A stretch of DNA of 64,000 nucleotides from Acidovorax delafieldii (GCF_007993815.1 NZ_VJWE01000016.1:248001-312000), one strand, 5' to 3'; numbered from the stretch's first letter, positions 25,426 to 34,569 are shown. Translations and numbers: made by a program. Notes: generated from the letters alone by a model not told the origin.

Positions 25426-25935
25426 TTATTCATTGCGCAATGCTTCGCCGGAGGAGGCATCCACACGCTTGCCCATCATCTCCAGCACCAGCTCGTCCAG
25501 GAACGCGATCGCCAGAATCACCGTGCCCAAGGCCATGGCGATCTGTGGAATCCACAGGGGCGTGGCGTCGCTGCTGGTGGAAATGTCGTGGAACTCGTGC
25601 GACTGCCAAGCCAGCTTGCAGCTGTACACCGCGAACAGCACGGCCAGCAGGGTGGCAATGGCCAAAGCCCAGATCTCGAACGCCTTCTTGGCGCCGCCCT
25701 TCAGAAAGTTGAGCAGCAGCGTGACGCGGATGTGCTCGCCGCGCTTCAAGGTGTGGGCGAGCGCCAAGAAGCCCGATGCGGCCATCAGATAGCCCGCATA
25801 GGCATCCGTGCCCGGCACGTGGAAGTGGAACTGGCGGCTGGCGATGGACAGCAGCACCATCCCCAACAAGCCGACCATGAAAAGCGCCGCCAGGGCGGCG
25901 GCGCTGTCGTACAGAAAGTCCAGCAGACGACGCAT
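25426..25935 (-). CDS. TRAP transporter small permease
   Basis: DctQ-type subunit of 169 residues with four membrane segments; it begins MRRLLDFLYDSAAALAALFMVGLLGMV. It lies between the binding protein (18-base gap) and the large permease (17-base gap) and is surely co-transcribed. It is needed to couple DctP docking to DctM transport. Sequence does not tell the substrate. Confidence 0.92.
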   Translation of the reverse strand: MRRLLDFLYDSAAALAALFMVGLLGMVLLSIASRQFHFHVPGTDAYAGYLMAASGFLALAHTLKRGEHIRVTLLLNFLKGGAKKAFEIWALAIATLLAVLFAVYSCKLAWQSHEFHDISTSSDATPLWIPQIAMALGTVILAIAFLDELVLEMMGKRVDASSGEALRNE

Positions 25936-25953
25936 GTGCGTGGGCGCCTGGGC

Positions 25954-26937
25954 TTACTTGCGGTAGGCGTCGATGAGCGCCTTGCCTTCGGGGCCGGCCT
26001 TGTCCAGCCATTCCTTAAGCATGGTGTCGCCCACCTTGGCCATGTCGGCCTTCAGGGCGGCCGGTGGGGTCACCACGTCCATGCCATTGGCCTTGAGCTT
26101 GGCGACGGTGTCGGTGTTGACCTTGGCACTGTTGGCCCAGCCGCGTGCTTCGGCGTCGACACCGGCCTTCAGCAGCGCGTCCTGGCTGGGCTTGTCGAGC
26201 GCGTCAAACGCCTTCTTGTTCACCAGCACGGCGTTCTTGGGCAGCCAGGCCTGGGTGTCGTAGTAGAACTTGAGGTGTTCGTACAGCTTGCTGTCCACAC
26301 CGGTGGCGCCCGAGGTCATCGTCGATTCGACCACGCCCGTGGCCAGGGCCTGCGAGAACTCCGCAGCCTGCACCGTCACGGGCTGGGCGCCGACCAGCTC
26401 GGCAATGCGCGCGGTGGCAGGGCTGTAGGCGCGCCACTTGATGCCCTTGAGGTCGGCGGCGGAGGCCAGCGGCTTCTTGGTGTAGATGCCTTGTGGAGGC
26501 CAAGCCACGGCGTACAGCAACATCATTCCCTGCTCAGCCAGCTTCTTTTCCAGGAAGGGCTTTTGGGCCGCGTAGAGTTTCTTGGAGGCGTCGTAGCTGT
26601 CGGCCAGGAAGGGCAGGCCATCCACGCCAAACAGCTGCCACTCGTTCTGGAAGTTGGCCAGCAGGATCTCGCCCATCTGCGCCTGGCCGCCTTGCACCGC
26701 GCGCTTGATTTCAGGGGCCTTGAACAGCGCGGCGTTGGCATGCACCGTGATCTTGAGCTTGCCGCCCGTGGCCTTGTCCACATCGCTGGCCAGCTGCACC
26801 ATGTTCTCGGTGTGGAAGTTGGTGGCGGGGTAGGCGGCGGCCAGGTCCCACTTGGTCTGGGCGAATGCCGAGGTGGCAGACAGGCCCGCAGCCAGGGTCA
26901 GGGCGAGTGCGGTCACGGGGAAGATTCGACGCTTCAT
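25954..26937 (-). CDS. TRAP transporter substrate-binding protein
   Basis: Periplasmic DctP-family binding protein of 327 residues, with a signal peptide (MKRRIFPVTALALTLAAGLSATSAFA). The ligand-binding fold includes GGKLKITVHANAALFKAPEIKRAVQGGQAQMGEI (about 60-92) and the conserved Arg in KGIKWRAYSP (about 146), which usually binds a carboxylate. The start at 26937 is chosen because the 34-residue extension upstream would precede the signal peptide. A 12-base palindrome 18 bases upstream may be an operator. Next to a regulator and a hydantoinase, it may carry a cyclic amide or an amino-acid derivative. Confidence 0.92.
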   Translation of the reverse strand: MKRRIFPVTALALTLAAGLSATSAFAQTKWDLAAAYPATNFHTENMVQLASDVDKATGGKLKITVHANAALFKAPEIKRAVQGGQAQMGEILLANFQNEWQLFGVDGLPFLADSYDASKKLYAAQKPFLEKKLAEQGMMLLYAVAWPPQGIYTKKPLASAADLKGIKWRAYSPATARIAELVGAQPVTVQAAEFSQALATGVVESTMTSGATGVDSKLYEHLKFYYDTQAWLPKNAVLVNKKAFDALDKPSQDALLKAGVDAEARGWANSAKVNTDTVAKLKANGMDVVTPPAALKADMAKVGDTMLKEWLDKAGPEGKALIDAYRK

Positions 26938-26955
26938 GGATATTGCTCCGCAGGG

Positions 26956-26967
26956 TTGTATGTACAA
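26956..26967 (-). promoter_or_regulatory. candidate GntR-type operator upstream of the TRAP operon
   Basis: TTGTATGTACAA, symmetric except at the central two bases, lies 18 bases before the dctP-like start. It fits GntR-family sites, including the HutC type. A second inverted repeat (ATCGG/CCGAT arms) lies at about 26992-27004 in the same divergent region and could bind the winged-helix regulator. Confidence 0.5.
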
Positions 26968-27124
26968 GATTGGATGTAACAAATCACTGTATCGGAAGCC
27001 GATCCGATTGCGATAGGTGTTTTGCCTAAACGCTGACAAATTGCCAACAAATTACCATCGACTTGCCTACAATGCCCCATGCATATCCCGTGCCAATCAC
27101 AGAACCCGCAGGCCTGAACCCGCC

Positions 27125-27661
27125 ATGAAATCTGACGCCAAGCCCAAGACCAAAACCGACTCCGGTCCCATCGTGTCTTCGGCGCATCTGGTGTCGGCGC
27201 AGAGTGCAGAGATGAGCGAGTTCGAGTTCGGCCTCATCGTGGCGGGCAACGCATTCCACCGCTGGGTGGTGCACTGCATGGCGGCGGCGGGCCTCAAGGA
27301 CCTGACGCCGCTCGACGTGGTGGTGCTGCACCATGTCACGCATCGCGCGCGCGACAAGCGACTGGCCGACATCTGCTTCATCATGAACGTGGAAGACACG
27401 CACCTGGTGAACTACTCGCTCAAAAAGCTGCAGACCCTGGGCGTGGTCGCCTCGCAGAAGAACGGCAAGGAAGTCACCTACGCCGCCACCGACACCGGCC
27501 GCGCCTATGTGCAGCGCTACCGCGAGATCCGCGAGAGCTGCCTCATCGATGCCTTGAACGCCGATGACGCGCTCAACCGCGACATCGGCGAATTGGCCCG
27601 TTTGCTGCGTGTGCTCTCGGGCATGTATGACCAGGCAGCGCGCTCCGCAGCGTCGCTGTGA
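27125..27661 (+). CDS. winged-helix (MarR-like) DNA-binding regulator
   Basis: Predicted regulator of 178 residues. After a Lys/Ser-rich N-terminus of about 30, a winged helix-turn-helix spans about 55-135 (LTPLDVVVLHHVTHRARDKRLADICFIMNVEDTHLVNYSLKKL is its core), followed by a C-terminal helical dimerisation part. It is divergent from the TRAP operon and 92 bases upstream of the hydantoinase gene, so it probably controls one or both. The ligand is unknown. The start at 27125 is the first Met of the conserved part; earlier in-frame codons lie in the promoter region. Confidence 0.85.
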   Translation: MKSDAKPKTKTDSGPIVSSAHLVSAQSAEMSEFEFGLIVAGNAFHRWVVHCMAAAGLKDLTPLDVVVLHHVTHRARDKRLADICFIMNVEDTHLVNYSLKKLQTLGVVASQKNGKEVTYAATDTGRAYVQRYREIRESCLIDALNADDALNRDIGELARLLRVLSGMYDQAARSAASL

Positions 27662-27698
27662 CAACCTGCCCCTGGTTTCTGGTTTTTTGAATGAAATG

Positions 27699-27748
27699 CA
27701 GCTGTAGCGCAGGTATTCAATGCGCTAGCAGCTATTGATTAGATAGCA
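27699..27748 (+). repeat. dispersed two-hairpin repeat, copy R4
   Basis: GCTGTAGCGCAGGTATTCAA, then TGCGCTAGC, then AGCTATTGATTAGATAGC. Both modules are complete. It ends five bases before the hydantoinase start codon, so it forms the gene's leader and leaves no room for a normal ribosome binding site outside the repeat. Confidence 0.82.
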
Positions 27749-27753
27749 TAATC

Positions 27754-30700
27754 ATGTCCCAACAAGTTTCTCCTTTGTCCCGCTGGCAGTTCTGGATCGA
27801 CCGGGGTGGCACCTTCACCGACGTGGTGGGAAAGCGCCCGGACGGCACCTTGGTCACGCACAAGCTGTTGTCCGAGAACCCCGAGCAGTACAAGGACGCG
27901 GCGGTGGCCGGCATTCGCCACCTGCTGGGCTTGCAGCCGGGCGAGCCGGTGACGCCCGCGCTGGTGGAGTGCGTGAAGATGGGCACTACCGTGGCCACCA
28001 ACGCCCTGTTGGAGCGCAAGGGCGAGCCCACGCTGCTCATCACCACTAAGGGCTTCAAGGACGCGCTGCGCATTGCGTACCAGAACCGCCCCCGTTTGTT
28101 TGACCGCCACATCGTGCTTCCCGAGCTGCTGTACGAGCGCGTGATCGAGGCGCAGGAGCGCATGGGGGCACAGGGCGAAGTGATCGAGCCGCTGGACGAA
28201 GCCCACCTGAAGGAACGCCTGTGGGCGGCCTACGACGCGGGCCTGCGCAGCGCGGCCATCGTGTTCATGCACGGCTACCGCTACACCGCGCACGAAGAAG
28301 CCGCCGCCCGCATCGCGCGCGAAATCGGCTTTACGCAGGTGAGCGCATCGCATGCCACCAGCCCCATGATGAAGCTGGTGAGCCGGGGCGACACCACGGT
28401 GGTGGATGCGTACCTGTCGCCCATCCTGCGCCGCTATGTGGACCAGGTGGCGAGCGAAATGCCAGGCGTGAAGCTGTTCTTCATGCAGTCGTCGGGCGGC
28501 CTCACGGACGCGCAGGTATTCCAGGGCAAGGATGCGATCCTCTCTGGCCCCGCCGGTGGCATCGTCGGCATGGCGCGCACCGCGGGCCTTGCGGGCCACG
28601 ACAAGGTCATCGGTTTTGACATGGGTGGTACCAGCACCGACGTGAGCCACTACGCAGGCGAGTTCGAGCGCGAGTTCGAAACCCAGGTGGCCGGCGTGCG
28701 CATGCGCGCGCCCATGATGAGCATCCATACCGTAGCAGCTGGCGGCGGCTCCATCCTCGGCTTTGATGGCGCACGCTTCCGCGTCGGCCCCGAAAGCGCG
28801 GGCGCCAACCCTGGCCCCGCCAGCTACCGCCGTGGCGGCCCGCTGGCCGTGACGGATGCGAACGTGATGGTGGGCAAGATCCAGCCTGCACATTTCCCCA
28901 AGGTGTTTGGCCACGCTGCCAACGAGGCACTGGATGGCGATGCGGTGGCACAGAAGTTTGGTGATCTGGCCGCCCAAACCGGTCGCAAGGCCGAAGACGT
29001 AGCCCATGGCTTCATTCAGATCGCCGTGCAGCAGATGGCCAATGCCATCAAGAAGATCAGCGTGGCACGCGGCTACGACGTGACGCGCTACACGCTGCAG
29101 TGCTTTGGCGGCGCGGGCGGCCAGCATGCGTGTTTGGTGGCCGACGCTTTAGGCATGACACGCGTGTTTGTGCATCCGCTGGCGGGCGTGCTCAGTGCTT
29201 ACGGCATGGGCCTGGCGGACCAGAACGTGATCCGTGAACAGGCGGTGGAAACCAAGCTCGTGCCGGACGCGTTGCCCGGCATCGAGGCCACGCTGGAGCA
29301 ACTGGCCACCACCGCGCGCACCGAGCTGGAGCGCCAGCAGGTGGGCGCGGGCACTGCGCTGGTGCACCGCCGCGTGCATGTGCGCTATGAGGGCAGCGAC
29401 TCGGCGCTCATCGTGCCGTTGGGTTCGCTGGCCGAAATCACCGCCGCGTTCGAGAACGCTTACCGCCAGCGTTTTGCGTTCCTCATGCAGGGCAAGGGCC
29501 TGGTGGTGGAGGCCGTGTCCGTCGAGGCCGTGGTGCCCGGCGACGCGCCCGTGGAGCCACGCCACACGCTACAGCCCGCGCGCGAGGTGCCGCGCCGCAG
29601 CACCGTGCGCATGTACACCGGTGGCATCGATGGCGTGCCTGCATGGCACGACGCCGCCCTGGTGGTGCGCGAGGACCTGCGCCCTGGCGACGTGATCCCC
29701 GGCCCGGCCATCATTGCCGAGAAGAACGCTACAACAATAGTGGAGCCTGGCTGGGAGGCCACGCTGACCGACCTGGACCACCTGCTGCTCAACCGCCGTG
29801 TGGCGCGCGCCGTGCAGCATGCCGTGGGCACCACGGTGGACCCGGTGCTGCTGGAGGTGTTCAACAACCTGTTCATGAACATTGCCGAGCAGATGGGGCT
29901 GCAGCTGCAGAACACGGCGTACTCGGTGAACATCAAAGAGCGCCTGGACTTCAGCTGCGCGCTGTTTGACACCGCAGGCAACCTGATCGCCAACGCGCCC
30001 CACATGCCCGTGCACCTGGGCAGCATGGGCGAGAGCATCAAGACCGTGATCCGCGAGAACGCGGGCCGCATGCAGCCCGGCGATGTGTTCGTGCTCAACG
30101 ACCCGTACCACGGTGGCACGCACTTGCCGGACATCACGGTCATCACGCCGGTCTACATCGCCAACGAGGCCGAGCCCACGTTCTATGTGGGTAGCCGGGG
30201 CCACCACGCTGATGTGGGCGGCACCACGCCGGGCTCCATGCCGCCGTTCTCCACGCGCATTGAAGAAGAGGGCGTACAGATCAACAACGTGAAGCTGGTG
30301 GAACGCGGCACCTTGCGGGAACGCGAGATGATTGCGTTGCTGGAAAGCGGCGAATACCCCAGCCGCAACCCCCAGCAGAACATGGCCGACCTGCGCGCGC
30401 AGATCGCAGCCAACGAAAAGGGCCAGCAGGAGCTGCGCCGCATGGTGGCGGAGTTTGGCCTTGATGTGGTGCAGGCCTACATGCGCCATGTGCAAGACAA
30501 CGCCGAAGAGTCCGTGCGCCGTGTCATCACACGGCTGAAGGATGGTGCGTTCACGCTGCCTCTGGACAACGGCGCGCAGATCAGCGTGGCCGTGAAGGTG
30601 GATGCAGCGAGCCGCAGCGCCACCATCGACTTCACCGGCACAAGCCCGCAGCAGACGAACAACTTCAACGCGCCCACGGCGGTGTGCATGGCGGCGGTGC

Positions 30701-31404
30701 TGTATGTGTTCCGCACGCTGGTGGATGACGACATTCCGCTGAACGCGGGGTGCCTCAAGCCGCTCAACGTCATCATCCCGCCCGGCAGCATGCTCAACCC
30801 CAACCCACCAGCGTCAGTGGTGGCTGGCAATGTGGAAACGTCCACCTGCATCACCAACGCGCTGTATGGCGCACTGGGCCTGATGGCGGCGGGGCAGTGC
30901 ACCATGAACAACTTTACCTTTGGCAGCACGCGCTACCAGTACTACGAGACCATCTCGGGCGGCAGCGGCGCGGGTGGTGTGTGGGATGCCAACGGGCAGC
31001 TGGTGGGCGGTTTTGGTGGCACCAGCGTCGTGCAATGCCATATGACCAACTCGCGCCTGACGGACCCCGAGGTGCTGGAGTTCCGCTTTCCGGTGCGGCT
31101 GGAGGGCTACGAGATCCGCAAGGGATCGGGCGGCGCCGGGCAGTGGAAAGGTGGCGACGGGGGCGTGCGCCGTGTGCGCTTTCTGGAGCCGATGACGGCC
31201 AGCATCTTGTCGAACGGGCGCCACCATGGCGCGTTTGGCATGGCGGGCGGCCAGCCGGGTGCCGTGGGTATCAACAAGGTGGTGCGCAGCGATGGCCGGG
31301 TGGAGCTGCTGGACCACATCGGCCAGGCAGAGATGCTGCCGGGCGATGTGTTCGAGATTCACACCCCCGGCGGCGGCGGGTTTGGTGTGTCGGGTGCGAA
31401 ATAA
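27754..31404 (+). CDS. hydantoinase / 5-oxoprolinase family protein, fused A and B subunits
   Basis: Cytoplasmic ATP-dependent cyclic amide hydrolase of 1216 residues. The N-terminal half is HyuA-like (FWIDRGGTFTDVVGKRPDG at the start, with the ATPase signature FDMGGTSTDVSHYAGE near 288). The C-terminal half is HyuB-like (from about 690, with NDPYHGGTHLPDITVITPVY near 785 and SGGSGAGGVWDANGQLVGGFGGTSVVQ near 1070). The single-chain form is like eukaryotic 5-oxoprolinase. Substrates of the family are 5-oxoproline, hydantoins and related cyclic imides. The neighbouring regulator and TRAP importer suggest a catabolic unit. No terminator follows, but copy R5 begins eight bases after the stop. Confidence 0.93.
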   Translation: MSQQVSPLSRWQFWIDRGGTFTDVVGKRPDGTLVTHKLLSENPEQYKDAAVAGIRHLLGLQPGEPVTPALVECVKMGTTVATNALLERKGEPTLLITTKGFKDALRIAYQNRPRLFDRHIVLPELLYERVIEAQERMGAQGEVIEPLDEAHLKERLWAAYDAGLRSAAIVFMHGYRYTAHEEAAARIAREIGFTQVSASHATSPMMKLVSRGDTTVVDAYLSPILRRYVDQVASEMPGVKLFFMQSSGGLTDAQVFQGKDAILSGPAGGIVGMARTAGLAGHDKVIGFDMGGTSTDVSHYAGEFEREFETQVAGVRMRAPMMSIHTVAAGGGSILGFDGARFRVGPESAGANPGPASYRRGGPLAVTDANVMVGKIQPAHFPKVFGHAANEALDGDAVAQKFGDLAAQTGRKAEDVAHGFIQIAVQQMANAIKKISVARGYDVTRYTLQCFGGAGGQHACLVADALGMTRVFVHPLAGVLSAYGMGLADQNVIREQAVETKLVPDALPGIEATLEQLATTARTELERQQVGAGTALVHRRVHVRYEGSDSALIVPLGSLAEITAAFENAYRQRFAFLMQGKGLVVEAVSVEAVVPGDAPVEPRHTLQPAREVPRRSTVRMYTGGIDGVPAWHDAALVVREDLRPGDVIPGPAIIAEKNATTIVEPGWEATLTDLDHLLLNRRVARAVQHAVGTTVDPVLLEVFNNLFMNIAEQMGLQLQNTAYSVNIKERLDFSCALFDTAGNLIANAPHMPVHLGSMGESIKTVIRENAGRMQPGDVFVLNDPYHGGTHLPDITVITPVYIANEAEPTFYVGSRGHHADVGGTTPGSMPPFSTRIEEEGVQINNVKLVERGTLREREMIALLESGEYPSRNPQQNMADLRAQIAANEKGQQELRRMVAEFGLDVVQAYMRHVQDNAEESVRRVITRLKDGAFTLPLDNGAQISVAVKVDAASRSATIDFTGTSPQQTNNFNAPTAVCMAAVLYVFRTLVDDDIPLNAGCLKPLNVIIPPGSMLNPNPPASVVAGNVETSTCITNALYGALGLMAAGQCTMNNFTFGSTRYQYYETISGGSGAGGVWDANGQLVGGFGGTSVVQCHMTNSRLTDPEVLEFRFPVRLEGYEIRKGSGGAGQWKGGDGGVRRVRFLEPMTASILSNGRHHGAFGMAGGQPGAVGINKVVRSDGRVELLDHIGQAEMLPGDVFEIHTPGGGGFGVSGAK

Positions 31405-31411
31405 GAGCCAA

Positions 31412-31461
31412 AAGTGCCGCAAGCGCATGTTTTATATGCGCCTGCAGCTATCAAATAAGGA
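31412..31461 (+). repeat. dispersed two-hairpin repeat, copy R5
   Basis: AAGCGCATGTTTTATATGCG then CTGCAGCTATCAAATAAGGA. It lies between two convergent genes (the hydantoinase and mnhG), eight bases after the first stop and nine before the second. It may act as a two-way transcription stop. Confidence 0.8.
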
Positions 31462-31469
31462 GTGGTTGA

Positions 31470-31868
31470 TCAGGCGTCTTTGACTTCCGTGCTCACACCC
31501 ACTTTGGGTTGGCTCAGGCTGGGCGGCACGTCGCGCCCGGCCTGCCGTGCGCGGAACAGCGCCGCGCGCATGAGAAAGATCGACATCACCGGCACCGTGA
31601 TCGCCACGAACACGGCGATCAGCAGCGCATGCAGCGCCAGGCTGCGGTCGGCCACCGAGAAGTACAGCACGGTGCCGTGCATGATCAGCCAACAGCCCAG
31701 CGTGGCAATGATGGAGGGCGCGTGTACCCGTTCAAAAAACGTGGGCAGCCGCAGCAGCCCGATGGAGCCCAGCAGGGCCAGCGCGGCACCGGCCAGCACC
31801 AGCACGGCCACGATGATTTCCAGCCACAGCGGAAGAACAGCGGTGGCGGTGGTGGCGGCTTCGGTCAT
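31470..31868 (-). CDS. mnhG: Na+/K+:H+ antiporter subunit G
   Basis: MnhG/PhaG subunit of the Mrp-type multisubunit antiporter, 132 residues with three membrane segments. GSIGLLRLPTFFERVHAPSIIATLG is the family's hallmark stretch after the first helix. It overlaps subunit F by four bases and ends the operon. The C-terminal 25 residues are polar. It is required for complex assembly rather than for ion passage itself. Confidence 0.92.
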   Translation of the reverse strand: MTEAATTATAVLPLWLEIIVAVLVLAGAALALLGSIGLLRLPTFFERVHAPSIIATLGCWLIMHGTVLYFSVADRSLALHALLIAVFVAITVPVMSIFLMRAALFRARQAGRDVPPSLSQPKVGVSTEVKDA

Positions 31869-32143
31869 TCGATCACCTCGCCGCGCAGCAAAAACTTGGC
31901 CATGGCCATGGAGCCGACAAAGCTGAACAGCGCCAGCAGCAGTGCGGCCTCAAAGTAGTTCTTGCTGCCGTAGAGCAGGCCCAGCACCAGCATCACCAGC
32001 ATGCCGCTCAAGTACATGCAGTCCAGCGCCAACACGCGGTCTTGCGCGGAAGGGCCCTTGAGCAGTCGGATCAACGCGCAGCCCATGGCGAGCGCGAGCA
32101 TGAGCAGGGCGGCCGGCAGGGCCCAGTCCAGCACGGGGGTCAT
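31865..32143 (-). CDS. mnhF: Na+/K+:H+ antiporter subunit F
   Basis: MnhF/PhaF subunit, 92 residues and three membrane helices. RLLKGPSAQDRVLALDCMY contains the conserved GP-x-x-x-DR segment between helices 1 and 2. It overlaps E and G by four bases each, an operon typical of Mrp systems. Confidence 0.92.
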   Translation of the reverse strand: MTPVLDWALPAALLMLALAMGCALIRLLKGPSAQDRVLALDCMYLSGMLVMLVLGLLYGSKNYFEAALLLALFSFVGSMAMAKFLLRGEVIE

Positions 32144-32691
32144 TCAAAAATCTCCATCAGGGGCGCCTCGTAGCGCTGCTTCACGTCCGCGATCACCGCG
32201 GCGGGGTCGTCCAGCTCCAGCACGTGCAGCAGCAGCATGCTGCGGTCCAGAGAAATCTCGGCCCACGCGGTACCGGGTGTGATGCATACGATCATCGCCA
32301 GCACGGCCAATGCGTTGGGGTCCCGCATGTCCAGCGGGATGTGCACAAAGCCCGCAGGGTGGCGTCTGCGGCCGGGCGCCAGCAGCAGGCGGGCCACCGC
32401 GAGGTTGGACCGGGTGGTGTCGGCCACCACCGTGAGTGCCAGGCGCAGGACGGTGCCCGGCTTGCGGATGCGCACCGGCAGCGGGCGCAGCCCGGCGGTG
32501 AGCAGCGGGATGGCCAGTGCCAGCATCGTGCCCAGCACGAAGTGGCCCGCGCTCAGGCTGCGGTTGAGCAGCAGCCACAGGCCCAGGAGCGCCAGCGAGA
32601 GCAGCGGGGCCGGCACCAAGCGCCGCAATGGACCCGGGCGTGGCGGCATGGCGGGGGCGTTGGACGCCGCAGGTTGAGCAGGTTGGGTCAT
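32140..32691 (-). CDS. mnhE: Na+/K+:H+ antiporter subunit E
   Basis: MnhE/PhaE subunit, 183 residues. After a Pro/Ala-rich tail there are hydrophobic segments (LLSLALLGLWLLLNRSLSAGHFVLG), then the conserved soluble part with ITPGTAWAEISLDRSMLLLHVLELDD. The start is at 32691, overlapping the subunit D stop by four bases. No sign of truncation. Confidence 0.92.
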   Translation of the reverse strand: MTQPAQPAASNAPAMPPRPGPLRRLVPAPLLSLALLGLWLLLNRSLSAGHFVLGTMLALAIPLLTAGLRPLPVRIRKPGTVLRLALTVVADTTRSNLAVARLLLAPGRRRHPAGFVHIPLDMRDPNALAVLAMIVCITPGTAWAEISLDRSMLLLHVLELDDPAAVIADVKQRYEAPLMEIFE

Positions 32692-34409
32692 GGCTTGTTC
32701 CCCGGTGGCGTGGTTTCAGGCATCGCCGCAGGCGAAGCCGCGACGGGCGCAGCGGTCATCACCGCACGCACGTAAGTGCCGGGCGCATGCAGGGCATCGG
32801 CCGTGGCCTGGGTGTAGCGCATCACCGCCCCAGCCTGCCATACCAGCGCCACACAGGCCAGCAGCAGCAGCGCAATGGGCAGCCCCTCCAGCACCAAAAG
32901 CTGCGGTGACGCGCGGCCCTGGGCCGACCAGAAATGGCGTATGCCCGCGCGTGTGAGTGCCAGCAGCGCCAGCAGCCCCGAGCCCACCAGCAACGCCACC
33001 AGCATCCAGCCCGCAGCGCCCAGGCGGATGCCCTGGGCCGCGCCCAGCCCCAGCGGGTTGAGCAGTGCATGGATCATGGCGAACTTGCCCACAAAACCGG
33101 GCAAGGGCGGCAGGCCCGCAATGACCAGCGTGCAGGCCATGAACGCCAGGCCCAGAAAGGCCGCTGCGGCGGGGATGACCTGGCCGATCAGCGCCTGTTC
33201 CTTGTCGTCCAGGTTCATGCCTTCGGTGGGCACCAGGTCGGCCGACAGAAAGGGTGCGTCGTCGGTCTGCTCATACGGAGCCAGGTTGGCACCGTTGTTG
33301 CGCCAGCGGTCGATCAGGTCGGTGAGCAGGAACAGCGCACTCACGGCCAGGGTAGAGCTGAGCAGGTAGTACAGCAGCCCGCCCGTGAGCAGGTTTTGCC
33401 CAAAGCCCACGGCGGCCAGCAGCGTGCCCGACGACAGCACGGCGCTGAACCCTGCCAGGTGACCCAGCCGCTGCGAGCCCAGCATGCCAATGGCACCAAA
33501 GGCCATGGTCAGCATGCCGCCGCCAATGAGCCACTGGCTGCCAAACAGCGCGGATTCACCGGCCTCGGCGCCAAACAGCAGTGTCCACAGCCGCAGCACG
33601 CTGTACACGCCCACCTTGGTCATGAGCGCGAACAGCGCACCCACGGGCGCCGTGGCCGCACTGTAGGCAGGCACCAGCCAGAAGTTGAGCGGCCACACGG
33701 CGGCCTTGATGAGGAACGCGACCGCCAGAATCGCAGCGGCCGCATGCAGCAGCCCCCGGTCTGCCACGGCCACACCCGCAATGCTTTGGGCCAGGTCGGC
33801 CATGTTGAGCGTGCCGGTGATGCCGTACAGCATCGACACCCCGATGAGGAACAGCGAAGAGGCGGCGAGGTTGATGGCGATGTAGTGCAGCCCCGCCGAC
33901 ACGCGCGGGCGGCCCGAGCCGTGCAGCAGCAGCCCGTAGGACGCAGCCAGCATGATCTCGAAGAACACAAACAGGTTGAACAGGTCGGCCGTGAGGAACG
34001 CACCGGCCAGCCCCATGAGCTGGAACTGGAACAGCGGGTGAAAGTGCACACCCGCCCGGTGCCAGCGCGCGGCCGAGAACAGCACCGTGGCGAGCGCCAC
34101 GGTGCTGGTCAGCACCAGCATCATGGCCGACAGGCGGTCGATGACCAGCACGATGCCGAACGGCGCCGGCCAGTTGCCCGGCAGGTACACGCCCAGGCTG
34201 GTCTGCACGCTGGGCTCCTTGGCCTGCACCAGCAGCAACACAGCCACCACCAGGCCGACCAGGGTCGATGTGATGTTGAGCGTGACCTTGGTGCGCTGGC
34301 GTTCCTCGCGCAGCAGCAGCATGAGCCCGGCCGTGAGCAGGGGCAGCGCAATGGGCGTGAGGATCAGGTGCGGCATGAGCCGCTCAAGCAGCATGTGCAT
34401 GAATGTCAT
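32688..34409 (-). CDS. mnhD: Na+/K+:H+ antiporter subunit D
   Basis: Large proton-pumping-type membrane subunit of 573 residues, related to NuoN/NuoM of complex I, with about 14 helices. It contains FEIMLAASYGLLL (essential Glu), KAAVWPLNFWLVPAYSAATAPVGALFALMTKVGVY (conserved Lys residues in the discontinuous helix region) and the LAGFSAVLSSGTLL stretch. The start is placed at 34409 (MTFMHMLLERLMPHL); the frame stays open upstream to 34466, but that part is made of repeat B. The gap to mnhC is 160 bases, the only large gap in this operon. Confidence 0.9.
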   Translation of the reverse strand: MTFMHMLLERLMPHLILTPIALPLLTAGLMLLLREERQRTKVTLNITSTLVGLVVAVLLLVQAKEPSVQTSLGVYLPGNWPAPFGIVLVIDRLSAMMLVLTSTVALATVLFSAARWHRAGVHFHPLFQFQLMGLAGAFLTADLFNLFVFFEIMLAASYGLLLHGSGRPRVSAGLHYIAINLAASSLFLIGVSMLYGITGTLNMADLAQSIAGVAVADRGLLHAAAAILAVAFLIKAAVWPLNFWLVPAYSAATAPVGALFALMTKVGVYSVLRLWTLLFGAEAGESALFGSQWLIGGGMLTMAFGAIGMLGSQRLGHLAGFSAVLSSGTLLAAVGFGQNLLTGGLLYYLLSSTLAVSALFLLTDLIDRWRNNGANLAPYEQTDDAPFLSADLVPTEGMNLDDKEQALIGQVIPAAAAFLGLAFMACTLVIAGLPPLPGFVGKFAMIHALLNPLGLGAAQGIRLGAAGWMLVALLVGSGLLALLALTRAGIRHFWSAQGRASPQLLVLEGLPIALLLLACVALVWQAGAVMRYTQATADALHAPGTYVRAVMTAAPVAASPAAMPETTPPGNKP

Positions 34410-34436
34410 GTCATTTGTCCAAGGCGCTGCGCATGA

Positions 34437-34559
34437 AACTGGCACGCCCCAGGCCGGGGCAGCCAAGCAAGGGCCGCCCCGCAGCGAGGGCTGCGTCCCC
34501 CTGCCCGCAGCGCACAGCGCTGCGAGAGCGGGGGGAAGCGGCGAAGCCGCTCAGGGGGG
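34437..34559 (-). repeat. C-rich post-stop repeat, copy B
   Basis: A 123-bp element, equal in length to copy A. Read leftward it starts CCCCCCTGAGCGGC 10 bases after the mnhC stop and ends GCCAGTT 27 bases before the mnhD start. It interrupts an operon whose other genes overlap. Confidence 0.85.
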
Positions 34560-34569
34560 TGTTCTATAG

